A stretch of DNA of 64,000 nucleotides from Pseudolabrys taiwanensis. GTDB lineage: Bacteria > Pseudomonadota > Alphaproteobacteria > Rhizobiales > Xanthobacteraceae. Each line of letters begins with the position of its first letter. Positions within the stretch are counted from its first letter, which is position 1. Under the pieces are notes generated by a model. It did not search any database. It was not told the origin of the DNA and saw only the letters and a list, made by a program, of their open reading frames with translations. The position numbers and the translations under genes are program-made. Where the stretch lies: assembly GCF_003367395.1 (NCBI RefSeq), contig NZ_CP031417.1, positions 3,596,001 to 3,660,000 on the forward strand. Reading direction: 5' to 3'. Below, piece after piece: positions 8,103 to 16,911 of the stretch.

Positions 8103-9965
8103 ATGAGCCTGGAAGCCACCCGCGCTCCGTCCACCAAAACGGCACACCGCCCGGTCAAACTCGGCCCGCAGGACGTCACGGTCGAGCGGCGCGCCGACGG
8201 CACGCTCATCCTGCGTTCGCCACAGCCGCTCGGGCCGTATCCAAAGAAGCTGACCGAACGGCTCGAATACTGGGCCGAGCGCACGCCCGATCGCACCTTC
8301 ATGGCACAGCGCAATGCCAGCGGCGGCTGGCGTACGGTGACCTATGCGCAGGCGCTCGAAAGTGCGCGCGCCATCGGTCAGGCGCTGCTTCAGCACAACC
8401 TCTCGACCGATCGTCCCATCGTCGTCCTTTCCGGCAATGACATCGAACATGCGTTGATCGGTCTTGCCGCGATCTACATCGGTGTGCCTTATGCGCCGAT
8501 CTCACCGGCCTATTCGCTGGTGTCGCAGGATTTCGCCCGCCTGCGGGCGATCTTCGATTTGATCACGCCGGGCCTCGTCTACGCCGCCGACGGCCAGACA
8601 TTCGCCCGCGCCATCGAGACCATTGTGCCGAGCAACGTCGCGGTCGTGGTCGGCCGCAATCCGATCGCCGGCCGCACCTCGCTGTTCCAAGATCTGCGCG
8701 CAGCGCCGGGCACCGCCGTCGATGCCGCGCATGATGCGGTCGGGCCCGACACGATCGTCAAGTTCCTGTTCACCTCCGGCTCCACCGGCATCCCGAAATG
8801 CGTGATCAACACGCAGCGCATGTGGTGCGCCAATCAGGTGATGCTGCGGCAGGGGCTCGCCTATTTCCAGGACGAGCCGCCGGTGATCGTCGATTGGGCG
8901 CCCTGGCATCACACCGCCGGCGGCAACCACGACGTCGGCCTGGTGCTGTTCAATGGTGGCACTTTTTACATCGACGAAGGCAAGCCGCTGCCCGGCGCCA
9001 TCGAAGAGACCGTGCGCAATCTGCGCGAGGTGCCGTCGACCTGGTACTTCACCGTGCCGAAAGGCTACGAGGCGCTGCTGCCGCATCTGCGCGCCGACGC
9101 CGAGCTGCGCCACACCTTCTTCAGCAAGGTGAAGGTGCTGTGGTTCGCCGGCGCCGGCATTGCGCAGCACGTGTTCGACGAGATGAATGCGCTCGCCGTG
9201 CAGTCCTGCGGCGAGCAGATCATGTTCTTGACCGGGTTCGGCGCCACCGAGACAGCGCCCTGCGCGCTGGCGCGCACCTGGGCGACGGACAACGCCGCCA
9301 ATATGGGCCTGCCCGCCGCCGGCATGGAGCTCAAGCTGGTGCCGTTCGAAGGCAAAATGGAAGCGCGGGTGCGCGGCCCCAACATCACGCCCGGCTATTG
9401 GCGCCAGCCGGACTTCACCAAGGCCGCCTTCGACGAGGAAGGCTTCTACCGCCTCGGCGACACCTTCAAGTTCGCCGATCCGAGCGATCCCAAACAGGGT
9501 CTTCTCTTCGACGGCCGCATCGCCGAGGACTTCAAGCTCGCGACCGGCACCTGGGTCAATGTCGGCCCTTTGCGTGCGCAGTTCGTCGACGCCTTCAAGC
9601 CTTACGTGCGCGACGTGGTCTTCGCCGGGCTCGACCGCGATCACATTGCGGCCCTGGTGTTCCCGGACGTGGAGGCCTGCCGCAAGCTGACCCATCGCGC
9701 GCCAGAAGCGCCGGCGGAGCAGATCATCCAGCACTATCTGGTGCAGCAGCACTTCACGACATTGCTGGCGCACATGGCGAAGGCGAGCACGGGCTCGTCC
9801 AACCGCGTCGCCCGCATGATCCTGCTGACCGATCCGCCGTCGATGGACAGCGGCGAGATGACCGACAAAGGCTCGATCAACCAGCGCGCCGTTCTCAAGA
9901 ACCGCGCCGCCCTGGTCGAGGAACTTTACGCCGACGAGATCTCGACGCGCGTGATCCGCATTTGA
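8103..9965 (+). CDS. Feruloyl-CoA synthetase-like AMP-dependent acid:CoA ligase, copy 2
   Basis: 620 residues, co-linear with the preceding ligase and sharing the same landmarks (PVKLGPQDVTVERRADGTL start, LEYWAERTPDRTFMAQRN, TDKGSINQRAVLKNRAALVE end), so a tandem paralogue. Differences worth noting are a cysteine in the nucleotide loop (FTSGSTGIPKCVINTQ where copy 1 has PKGV) and a changed acyl-pocket region (WAPWHHTAGGNHD versus WLPWSHTFGSNHN). These suggest a different acid substrate. The gap to the thiolase gene is only 13 bases, so it is probably co-transcribed with it. Confidence 0.85.
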   Translation: MSLEATRAPSTKTAHRPVKLGPQDVTVERRADGTLILRSPQPLGPYPKKLTERLEYWAERTPDRTFMAQRNASGGWRTVTYAQALESARAIGQALLQHNLSTDRPIVVLSGNDIEHALIGLAAIYIGVPYAPISPAYSLVSQDFARLRAIFDLITPGLVYAADGQTFARAIETIVPSNVAVVVGRNPIAGRTSLFQDLRAAPGTAVDAAHDAVGPDTIVKFLFTSGSTGIPKCVINTQRMWCANQVMLRQGLAYFQDEPPVIVDWAPWHHTAGGNHDVGLVLFNGGTFYIDEGKPLPGAIEETVRNLREVPSTWYFTVPKGYEALLPHLRADAELRHTFFSKVKVLWFAGAGIAQHVFDEMNALAVQSCGEQIMFLTGFGATETAPCALARTWATDNAANMGLPAAGMELKLVPFEGKMEARVRGPNITPGYWRQPDFTKAAFDEEGFYRLGDTFKFADPSDPKQGLLFDGRIAEDFKLATGTWVNVGPLRAQFVDAFKPYVRDVVFAGLDRDHIAALVFPDVEACRKLTHRAPEAPAEQIIQHYLVQQHFTTLLAHMAKASTGSSNRVARMILLTDPPSMDSGEMTDKGSINQRAVLKNRAALVEELYADEISTRVIRI

Positions 9966-9978
9966 GGAGTGAAAGAGA

Positions 9979-11220
9979 GTGACAGCGAAATCCGCCGGTA
10001 TCGGCGCCACCTTCGAAGACGCCTGGCTGATCGACGGCGTGCGCACGCCCTTCGTCGATTACAACGGCCCGCTGGCTCTGGTCTCGCCGATCGATCTCGG
10101 CATCAAGGCCGCGCGCGAGGCGTTCAAGAAGTCCGGCGTGTCGCCCAAGGATGTCGGCACGGTCATCACCGGCAACATGGCGCAGGCGAGCTTCGACGCC
10201 TACATGCTGCCGCGCCACATCGGCCTCTATTCAGGCGTGCCGGTCGAGACGCCCGCGCATCTGGTACAGCGCGTCTGCGGCACCGGCATCGAGGTGATCT
10301 CGCAAGCCTCCGACGCGATCTCGCTCGGCCGCGCCGAGCTCGCGCTCTGCGTCGGCGCGGAGAGCATGAGCCGCAATCCGGTCGCCGCCTATACGCATCG
10401 CGGCGGTTTCCGTATGGGCCAGATCGAGTTCAAGGACTTCCTGTGGGAAGCGCTGCTCGATCCGGGCGTCAACTGCACCATGGGCGACACGGCGGAGAAT
10501 CTGGCCAAGCAGTACCAGATCACACGGCCTGAAGTGGACGCCTATGCGTCGCGCTCGTTCGACCGGGCGCTGAAGGCGCAGGCGAGCGGCTTTTTCGACG
10601 GCGAGATCGCATCGGTCGCTACGGAGAAGTTCGAGGTCGACGGCTTCACGACACGCGGCATCCGCATCAAGGACGAAGTGAAGTCTGATACGCATGTGCG
10701 GCCGTCGCCGGTGGAGGCGCTCGCGAAGATCAAGCCGGCCTTTGGCGGCGTGCAGACCGGCGGCAACTCCTCGGCCATCGTCGACGGCGCGGCCGCCGTG
10801 CTGGTCGGCAGCAAGGACTACGCCCGCCGGCAGGGAAAGACACCGCTCGCGCGCATCGTCGCCAGCGCGGCGGTGGGCGTGCCGCCTGAGATCATGGGCA
10901 TCGGTCCGGTGCCCGCGATCAAGGCCGTGGTCGAACGCGCCGGCCTCACGCTCGATGACATCGGCCGCTTCGAGATCAACGAAGCCTTCGGCGCGCAGGT
11001 GATGGCCTGCGCCCGCGCGCTGCCGATCGACGAGAACAAGCTCAACGTCAACGGCGGCGCCATCGCGCTCGGCCATCCGCTCGGGGCCACCGGCGTGCGC
11101 CTGACCTTGACCTTGGCGCGAGAGCTCAAGCGCAGCGGCCTGCGCTATGGTATCTCCTCCGCCTGCATCGGTGGCGGCCAGGGCATTGCGCTGCTGATCG
11201 AGAATCCGGACGCGGCTTGA
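9979..11220 (+). CDS. Thiolase (acetyl-CoA acyltransferase) of the phenylpropanoid cluster
   Basis: 413 residues from a GTG start preceded by GAGTGAAAGAGAG. Thiolase landmarks are present: VQRVCGTGIEVISQA with the nucleophilic cysteine (about residue 99), the NEAFGAQV motif, NGGAIALGHPLGATGVR with the active-site histidine, and ACIGGGQGIALL at the C-terminus. In this operon it would cleave 4-hydroxybenzoyl-acetyl-CoA-type beta-ketoacyl thioesters to an aroyl-CoA plus acetyl-CoA. Distinct from the pcaF-type thiolase at 1864-3069. Confidence 0.85.
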   Translation: MTAKSAGIGATFEDAWLIDGVRTPFVDYNGPLALVSPIDLGIKAAREAFKKSGVSPKDVGTVITGNMAQASFDAYMLPRHIGLYSGVPVETPAHLVQRVCGTGIEVISQASDAISLGRAELALCVGAESMSRNPVAAYTHRGGFRMGQIEFKDFLWEALLDPGVNCTMGDTAENLAKQYQITRPEVDAYASRSFDRALKAQASGFFDGEIASVATEKFEVDGFTTRGIRIKDEVKSDTHVRPSPVEALAKIKPAFGGVQTGGNSSAIVDGAAAVLVGSKDYARRQGKTPLARIVASAAVGVPPEIMGIGPVPAIKAVVERAGLTLDDIGRFEINEAFGAQVMACARALPIDENKLNVNGGAIALGHPLGATGVRLTLTLARELKRSGLRYGISSACIGGGQGIALLIENPDAA

Positions 11221-11229
11221 TAACCGTGC

Positions 11230-11300
11230 CGTTCGTCCCCGCGAAAGCGGGGACCCAGTTGGGCCGTCCAATTGGATCCCCGCTTTCGCGGGAATGAACG
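11230..11300. repeat. Intergenic inverted repeat (CCCCGCGAAAGCGGGG type)
   Basis: CGTCCCCGCGAAAGCGGGGA and its inverted mate CCCCGCTTTCGCGGGAATGA flank a short GGCCGTCCAATTGG centre. The same arms recur at 13169-13276, 26062-26152, 44459-44556, 45400-45453 and 47540-47606. Confidence 0.8.
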
Positions 11301-11331
11301 GAGCGTGAGGCGACTCAAAGGAACACGACTA

Positions 11332-12093
11332 ATGGACATCAAAGGACACAGCGCGATCGTCACCGGCGGCGGCTCGGGCCTGGGCGCCGCCACGGCGCGC
11401 GCGCTCGCGGCAGCCGGCGCCAAGGTCGCGCTGCTCGACATCAACGAGCAGGCGGCCGCGCAGGTCGCCAAGGATATCGACGGCATCGCCATTGCCTGCG
11501 ACGTCGCCGACAGCGCCAGCGGCGAAGCCGCAGTGAAGAAAGCCAATGACGCCATCGGCACGGCGCGCATCCTGGTCAATTGCGCCGGCGTCGGACCGGC
11601 CAAACGTATCGTCGGCAAGGATGGGCCGATGCCGCTCGCCGATTACGAGCGCGTCATCCGCATCAACCTGATCGGCACGTTCAACATGATGCGGCTCGCG
11701 GGCCACGCCATGCAGTCGCTCCCGCCGCTTGCCGACGGCGAGCGCGGCATCATTGTCTCGACCGCGTCGGTCGCCGCCTTCGAAGGCCAGGTCGGCCAAG
11801 CAGCCTATGCCTCGTCGAAGGGCGGCGTCGCCGGGCTGACGATGCCGGCCGCGCGTGAGTTCGCACAGTTCGGCATCCGCGTGATGGCGATCGCCCCCGG
11901 CATCTTCAAGACGCCGATGCTCGCCGCGCTGCCGCAGGAAACGCAGGACTCGCTGGGCGCCGCCGTGCCGTTCCCCAAGCGCCTGGGCGAACCCCGCGAG
12001 TTCGCGGCTTTGGTGCTGCACTGCGTGCACAACACCTATCTCAACGGCGAAGTGATCCGTCTCGACGGCGCGCTGCGCATGGCGCCGCGCTAA
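11332..12093 (+). CDS. Short-chain dehydrogenase, 3-hydroxyacyl-CoA dehydrogenase type
   Basis: 253 residues from the ATG at 11332, which fits the family start ([20 protein letters not shown]); a frame extending 20 codons upstream runs into the repeat. Classical SDR: the [14 protein letters not shown] cofactor loop, an aspartate after the second strand (LLDINEQ) indicating [13 protein letters not shown], the catalytic YASSKGG and the [10 protein letters not shown] tail. It resembles the HSD17B10/FadB2x group that oxidises 3-hydroxyacyl-CoA, which fits the step between the crotonase and the thiolase. Confidence 0.88.
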   Translation: MDIKGHSAIVTGGGSGLGAATARALAAAGAKVALLDINEQAAAQVAKDIDGIAIACDVADSASGEAAVKKANDAIGTARILVNCAGVGPAKRIVGKDGPMPLADYERVIRINLIGTFNMMRLAGHAMQSLPPLADGERGIIVSTASVAAFEGQVGQAAYASSKGGVAGLTMPAAREFAQFGIRVMAIAPGIFKTPMLAALPQETQDSLGAAVPFPKRLGEPREFAALVLHCVHNTYLNGEVIRLDGALRMAPR

Positions 12094-12100
12094 GCCCGAA

Positions 12101-12717
12101 ATGTCGGACGACGCCGAGCGATCGTCGGGCTCTACGAGCGCAAGGCCCGCGCCTGGGTCGCGGATCGCACGGCTCAGCGCTCGTTGATGGAAAAAGGCTG
12201 GCTCGATCGCTTCCTCGCGCTCGTCCCGGCCGGCGGCACGGTGCTGGACATCGGCTGCGGCGCCGGCCAACCGATCGCCGGTTACGTCATCGGCCAAGGC
12301 TACGATGTAACCGGCATCGATTCGTCGCCGACCATGATCGCGCTTGCCCGCGGCAATTTCCCCGACCACGACTGGCTGGTTGGCGACATGCGGCATCTCG
12401 CGCTCCGCAGGCGCTTTCAGGGCGTCATCGCCTGGGACAGCTTCTTTCACCTCACCTATGACGACCAGCGGCGGATGTTCCCGATCTTCGCCGCGCACGC
12501 GCTGCCGGGCGCACCGTTGTGGTTTTCCAGCGGCCCGCGCCATGGCGAAGCCATCGGCAACCTGCATGGCGAGCCGTTGTACCACGCCAGCCTCGATCCG
12601 GACGAATACCGCTCGCTGCTCGCCGCCAACGGCTTCTCGGTCGTCGACCACGTCGCCGAAGACCCGGCCTGCGGCGGTCACACCGTCTGGCTGGCCCGCC
12701 GCGACAAAGACGGCTAA
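12101..12717 (+). CDS. SAM-dependent methyltransferase; apparent 1-nt frameshift near the 5' end
   Basis: From the ATG at 12187 the frame gives 176 residues of a class I methyltransferase: VLDIGCGAGQPIAGYV (motif I), VTGIDSSPTMIALARGNFP, GVIAWDSFFHLTYDDQ. The family normally begins about 28 residues earlier, and those residues are present in frame just upstream (IVGLYERKARAWVADRTAQRS) without a start codon. A perfect candidate start, ATG TCG GAC GAC GCC GAG, lies at 12101 but one base out of frame, so a single base seems missing near 12120. Either the gene starts internally at TTG 12184 or ATG 12187, or it is frameshifted. Role in the cluster unknown. Confidence 0.65.
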
Positions 12718-12750
12718 GAGGACAGCGGCCGCGACAGGAAGCTTACCCGC

Positions 12751-13167
12751 ATGTCCTTCACCTTCAGCCGCACCGTGCGCATCGAATGGGGCGATTGCGA
12801 CCCCGCCGGGATCATCTTCTACCCGCGCTATTTCGAGATCTTCGACGCCTCGACCGCCCTGGTGTTCGAAGCGGCGCTCGGCATCACCAAGTTCGAGATG
12901 TTCAAGCAGCTCGAGTTCTCCGGCTGGCCGATGGTGCGCACGCATGCGCGCTTCCACAAGCCGACCCGCTTCGGCGACGACGTTGTGGTGACAAGCACGA
13001 TCACCTTCGGCCGCTCGAGCTTCGACGTCGAGCACAAGCTGACGCTGAACGGCGAATTGTGCGTGGAATGCACCGACAAGCGGGTCTGGACGCTCCGCGA
13101 TGCGGAAGGCCGGCTCAAATCGTTTCCGATTCCGGCCGCCGTGCTGGAGAAGTTTCAAGAAGCCTAG
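12751..13167 (+). CDS. Acyl-CoA thioesterase, 4-hydroxybenzoyl-CoA thioesterase family
   Basis: 138 residues, a single hot-dog domain. The N-terminal block RIEWGDCDPAGIIFYPRYFE matches the active-site loop of 4-hydroxybenzoyl-CoA thioesterase, with the catalytic aspartate in DCDPAG. Its place at the end of the phenylpropanoid gene run makes release of 4-hydroxybenzoate (or vanillate) from the aroyl-CoA formed by the thiolase the natural reading. A general YbgC-like housekeeping thioesterase is the alternative. Confidence 0.8.
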   Translation: MSFTFSRTVRIEWGDCDPAGIIFYPRYFEIFDASTALVFEAALGITKFEMFKQLEFSGWPMVRTHARFHKPTRFGDDVVVTSTITFGRSSFDVEHKLTLNGELCVECTDKRVWTLRDAEGRLKSFPIPAAVLEKFQEA

Positions 13168-13168
13168 C

Positions 13169-13276
13169 GGTCATCCCGGCCAAGCGATGCACAGCATCGC
13201 GCGAGCCGGGATCCAGTACTCCGTGTCCTCTTGAGAGGCTGCGGCGTACTGGGTCCCCGCTTTCGCGGGGACGAAC
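13169..13276. repeat. Intergenic inverted repeat between convergent genes
   Basis: Composite of GTCATCCCGG..., GGGATCCAGTACTCCGTGTC, GCGGCGTACTGGGTCCCCGC and CTTTCGCGGGGACGAACG. The same modules recur at 44459-44556 and 26062-26152. It separates the thioesterase and MarR genes, which converge on it, and may serve as a bidirectional transcription stop. Confidence 0.8.
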
Positions 13277-13284
13277 GCAGTGCT

Positions 13285-13791
13285 TCACTCGATCTCCCCT
13301 GCGATCCGCTTCAAAATCTCCAGGAACCATTTCTTGTCGCGCAGGCCGATGATGCGGTCGAGATTGCGCTCGTGTCGGCGCGCCGCGCGCGTCATCAACG
13401 CCAAGGTCTTCTTGCCGGCGGCGGTCAACGTCAGCCGATAGGTGCGGCGGTCGTTGTCCATACGCTTGCGCTCGACCATACCGCGCCGCACCAAATCTTC
13501 GATGACCGGCGTGAGGCTCGACTTGTCGCGGCCGTTGGCCGTGCTCAGTTCGGTCTGGCTGATACCGGGATTGCGCGCGATGATCGTCAGCGTGCTGAAA
13601 CGGCCGGGGCTTTCGCCTATTTCCGCCGAGCGGTGCGAAAACGCCTGAAATGTCGCTTCTTGCGCCACGCGCAGATTGAACCCGACCCAGGTTGCGAGCG
13701 GACCGAAATCGACCGGCCTTGCCGCCGCATCGCCGTTGCGCGGCGGACGTCCCGCCCCCTTGCCATTGCCTTTACGCACCGTGACCGTCAC
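13285..13791 (-). CDS. MarR-family transcriptional regulator
   Basis: 168 residues. After a basic N-terminal tail (about 35 residues), a MarR winged helix follows: RFSTLTIIARNPGISQTELS, KSSLTPVIEDLVRRGMVERK and the DNDRRTYRLTLTAAGKK wing. MarR proteins of this type in Rhodopseudomonas (CouR, BadR) respond to aroyl-CoA esters. It is divergent from the TRAP transporter genes across 139 bases that contain a perfect dyad (13834-13851), so it probably represses itself and the transporter. Confidence 0.88.
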   Translation of the reverse strand: MTVTVRKGNGKGAGRPPRNGDAAARPVDFGPLATWVGFNLRVAQEATFQAFSHRSAEIGESPGRFSTLTIIARNPGISQTELSTANGRDKSSLTPVIEDLVRRGMVERKRMDNDRRTYRLTLTAAGKKTLALMTRAARRHERNLDRIIGLRDKKWFLEILKRIAGEIE

Positions 13792-13833
13792 TCCCGGAAC
13801 CGACGTCTTTTCTTTAAAGTTCGAGACCGCTAT

Positions 13834-13851
13834 TAGTTTGAGATCAAACTA
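13834..13851. promoter_or_regulatory. Perfect MarR-type operator dyad
   Basis: TAGTTTGA-N2-TCAAACTA, an 18-bp perfect dyad in the divergent promoter region, 43 bases before the marR start and 79 bases before the dctP start. Size and symmetry fit MarR dimers; autoregulation plus control of the TRAP operon is the natural inference. Confidence 0.75.
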
Positions 13852-13930
13852 TCCCTTTACAACCTCCCCGACATTCGGCTCAAATATCGGAAAAGTTGGC
13901 GTGAAGCCGACCGAACCGAGGGAGGAAGTC

Positions 13931-14956
13931 ATGAAAGCCCGTTTCGCGGGATATGTCTACGCTGCCGCTTTGGCAACGGTCGTCACTTCCGGTGCGTTCG
14001 CGCAAGACAAAACATTCGAATTAAAACTATCGCACTGGGTACCGCCTTCTCATCCGCTGCAGAAGGCGCTGGAAGATTGGGGTACCTCGGTCGAGAAAGA
14101 CTCGGGCGGCACGATCAAGTTCAAGGTCTATCCCGCCCAGCAGCTCGGCAAAGCCTTCGACCATTATGACATGGCGCGGGATGGCATCGCCGATCTCACG
14201 TATATCAATCCCGGTTATCAACCCGGCCGCTTTCCGATCATCGGCGCCGGCGAATTGCCGTTCCTGATCGCCAACGGCAAAGGCGGCTCGCAAGCCCTCG
14301 ACGCCTGGTATCGCAAATACGCCGACCGCGAGATGAAAGACGTCAAGTTCTGCCTCGCCTTCGTCCACGATCCGGGCACGTTCCATTCGAAATCCAAGAA
14401 GATCATGGTGCCGGCCGACATCAAGGGCATGAAGATCCGCCCGGCCCACGCCACCATGGCGACCTTCGTCACGCAGCTGGGCGGCACCAATGTGCAATCG
14501 AGCGCGCCGGAAGTCCGCGACATCCTGGAGAAGGGCGTTGCCGACGCGGTCACCTTCCCCTGGGGCTCGATCCCGCTCTTCGGCATCGACAAGGTAACCA
14601 AATATCATATGGAGGTGCCACTCTACGTGACGACCTTCGCCTTCGTCTTCAACAAGGACAAATACAATCAGATGTCCGCGAGTCAGAAGAAGGTGATCGA
14701 CAACCACTGCACCAACGAGTGGGCGCTGCGGGTCGCGAGCCCGTGGGCGGACTTCGAGCACAGCGGCATCGCCAAGCTCAAAGCCGAAGGCCATGACGTC
14801 TACACGATCTCGCCGGAGCAGCTCGCCGAATGGAAGAAGGCGGCCGAACCGCTGCATAAGAGCTGGGCCGATAGCGTCAAGAAGGCCGGCGGCAATCCCG
14901 ACACGATCATGAACGAGCTCAAGGCCGAGCTCGTCAAGTTCAAATCGGCCTACTGA
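13931..14956 (+). CDS. TRAP transporter substrate-binding protein (DctP family)
   Basis: 341 residues from the ATG at 13931, preceded by GGGAGGAAG. A signal peptide (KARFAGYVYAAALATVVTSG, cleaved after AFA) leads into FELKLSHWVPPSHPLQKALE, the start of a DctP domain. The conserved arginine of this family is plausibly in GMKIRPAH. TRAP systems import organic acids using the sodium gradient. The cluster context (ThDP enzymes and an amidohydrolase) suggests an aromatic or keto acid, but the ligand is not readable from sequence. Confidence 0.9.
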   Translation: MKARFAGYVYAAALATVVTSGAFAQDKTFELKLSHWVPPSHPLQKALEDWGTSVEKDSGGTIKFKVYPAQQLGKAFDHYDMARDGIADLTYINPGYQPGRFPIIGAGELPFLIANGKGGSQALDAWYRKYADREMKDVKFCLAFVHDPGTFHSKSKKIMVPADIKGMKIRPAHATMATFVTQLGGTNVQSSAPEVRDILEKGVADAVTFPWGSIPLFGIDKVTKYHMEVPLYVTTFAFVFNKDKYNQMSASQKKVIDNHCTNEWALRVASPWADFEHSGIAKLKAEGHDVYTISPEQLAEWKKAAEPLHKSWADSVKKAGGNPDTIMNELKAELVKFKSAY

Positions 14957-15480
14957 TGCGCGGGCAAGCGGGTCGCGGTCCGGTCGACCGCTTCATCGAT
15001 GCCATCGAAGTGGCGGCGGCGAGTTTTCTCGCCGTCGTCACACTGCTTACCTTCGTGTCGGTGCTGCTGCGCTATTTCTTCGCCTGGTCCATTCCGGATG
15101 CTTACGATTTCACCCGTCTGCTGCTCGGCATTCTGATCTTCTGGGGCATCGCCGTTGCCGGCTATCGCGGCGACCACATCACAGTCGACCTGCTCTGGAG
15201 CGCATCCCCGGCCTGGGCGCAGCGCGCGATGGACGTGTTCGCGGCCGTCGTCACGCTGATCGCGATGATCGCCCTGACATGGATGTTCGCGGTCAAAGTC
15301 ATCGGCACACGCGCCGACAATGTCGGCACTTTCGATCTGCGGCAGCCGGTCTGGATCTACTACCTGATCGCCTGGATCGGGCTCGCCTCGTCGGTCGTTC
15401 TGCTTATCGCGCGCACGATAAGGCTGATTTTCTGGCCGGAGATACTGGCCCGCCCCGACGAAATCCATTCAGTCGAGTAG
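14956..15480 (+). CDS. TRAP transporter small permease (DctQ family)
   Basis: 174 residues with four predicted membrane helices (ASFLAVVTLLTFVSVLLRYF, LLLGILIFWGIAVAGY, VFAAVVTLIAMIALTWMFAV, YYLIAWIGLASSVVLLIA), the DctQ layout. Its ATG shares a base with the dctP stop (TGATG), so the two are coupled. It forms the membrane complex with the DctM protein encoded eight bases downstream. Confidence 0.9.
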   Translation: MRGQAGRGPVDRFIDAIEVAAASFLAVVTLLTFVSVLLRYFFAWSIPDAYDFTRLLLGILIFWGIAVAGYRGDHITVDLLWSASPAWAQRAMDVFAAVVTLIAMIALTWMFAVKVIGTRADNVGTFDLRQPVWIYYLIAWIGLASSVVLLIARTIRLIFWPEILARPDEIHSVE

Positions 15481-15487
15481 GCCGGTT

Positions 15488-16789
15488 ATGAGCACCGACG
15501 CGGTCGCCGCCATTGGCTTTGTCTCCCTCTTCGCGCTCATGATGTTGCGGGTGCCGGTCGGCATCGCCATGGGCACCGTCGGCGTTCTCGGCTTCGGCTA
15601 CATGGTCGGCGATATGGGGCCGGCCCTGCGCCTCCTGGCGCAGTCGCCGATCCGCACCGCCACGGACGCCGAATTCGCCGTCATCCCGCTGTTCCTGCTG
15701 ATGGGCGCTTTCGCCTCGTCCTCCGGCATGAGCCGCGAGCTGTTCCGCGCCTCGAACACCTTCCTCGGCCATCTACGCGGCGGCCTTGGCATCGCCACCA
15801 TCGCGGCCTGCGGCGGCTTCGCCGCCATCTGCGGTTCATCCGTTGCCACCGCGGCCACCTTCTCGAAGGTCGCCTATCCCGAGATGCGGCAATATGGCTA
15901 TCCGCAGAGCTTCGCCACGGGCGTGATCGCGGCGGGCGGCTCGCTCGGCATCATGATCCCGCCGTCGACGGTGTTCGCGGTCTACGGCCTCATCACCGAG
16001 CAGGATATCGGCAAGCTGTTCATCGCCGGCGTCGTGCCGGGCATCCTGGCGGTGGGAATGTACATTCTCACCATCAACATCATCGCCGTCGTCCGCCCAG
16101 GCTATTTGCCGAAGACGCCGCGGCATAGCTGGGCCGAGCGTTTCGCCGCCTTGCGCGACATCTGGGCGGTGGTGCTGCTGTTCGCCTTCATCATCGGCGG
16201 CCTTTATGCCGGTATGTTCACCGCCACCGAGGCGGCCGGCATGGGCGCCGCCGGCGCTTTCATCATCGCCGTGCTGCGCCGCAAGCTGTCGCGCCAAGAG
16301 TTCATGCGCAGCCTGATCGAGTCGCTGCGCACAAGCGCCTCGGTGTTCACGATCCTCATCGGCGCACTGATCTTCGGCTACTTCCTTACCATCACGCAGA
16401 CGCCGCAGAAGATCACCGAGATCCTGACCGGCCTCGGCCTCGGGCCGTACGGCGTCCTGGTCCTGATCATGCTGATGTATCTGGTGCTCGGCTGCATCAT
16501 GGATGCCATGGCGATGATCATCCTGACGATCCCGATCGTCTTTCCGGTGATCAAGGCGCTCGGCTTCGACCCGATCTGGTTCGGCGTCATCATTGTGATG
16601 ACGGTGGAACTCGGCCTCATTCATCCGCCGGTCGGCATGAACGTCTTCGTGATCAAGAGCGTGGTCAAGGACGTGAAACTATCGACCATCTTCTACGGTG
16701 TGATGCCGTTCGTGCTGACAGACATTCTACGGCTGGCGATCCTGATCGCGTTTCCGATCCTCGCGACGTGGCTGCCGTCGCACATGTAG
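15488..16789 (+). CDS. TRAP transporter large permease (DctM family)
   Basis: 433 residues, about twelve hydrophobic segments. DctM landmarks include IPLFLLMGAFASSSGMSREL, ACGGFAAICGSSVATAATFS, ITGVIAAGG-like GVIAAGGSLGIMIPPSTVF and the second repeat with ELGLIHPPVGMNVFVIKSV. It translocates the substrate delivered by the DctP protein using the sodium gradient. Completes the dctPQM operon. Confidence 0.92.
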   Translation: MSTDAVAAIGFVSLFALMMLRVPVGIAMGTVGVLGFGYMVGDMGPALRLLAQSPIRTATDAEFAVIPLFLLMGAFASSSGMSRELFRASNTFLGHLRGGLGIATIAACGGFAAICGSSVATAATFSKVAYPEMRQYGYPQSFATGVIAAGGSLGIMIPPSTVFAVYGLITEQDIGKLFIAGVVPGILAVGMYILTINIIAVVRPGYLPKTPRHSWAERFAALRDIWAVVLLFAFIIGGLYAGMFTATEAAGMGAAGAFIIAVLRRKLSRQEFMRSLIESLRTSASVFTILIGALIFGYFLTITQTPQKITEILTGLGLGPYGVLVLIMLMYLVLGCIMDAMAMIILTIPIVFPVIKALGFDPIWFGVIIVMTVELGLIHPPVGMNVFVIKSVVKDVKLSTIFYGVMPFVLTDILRLAILIAFPILATWLPSHM

Positions 16790-16911
16790 GGCCCTGCCCA
16801 CGAGACACCCGCGTCAACCGCAAACGCCGGAACATTGTGCCGCCTTTCTCTGCTGGGACATCTGAGATAGTTGAAGCCCCAACCATTCCGCGCAATCAAG
16901 GAAGTCACCAC

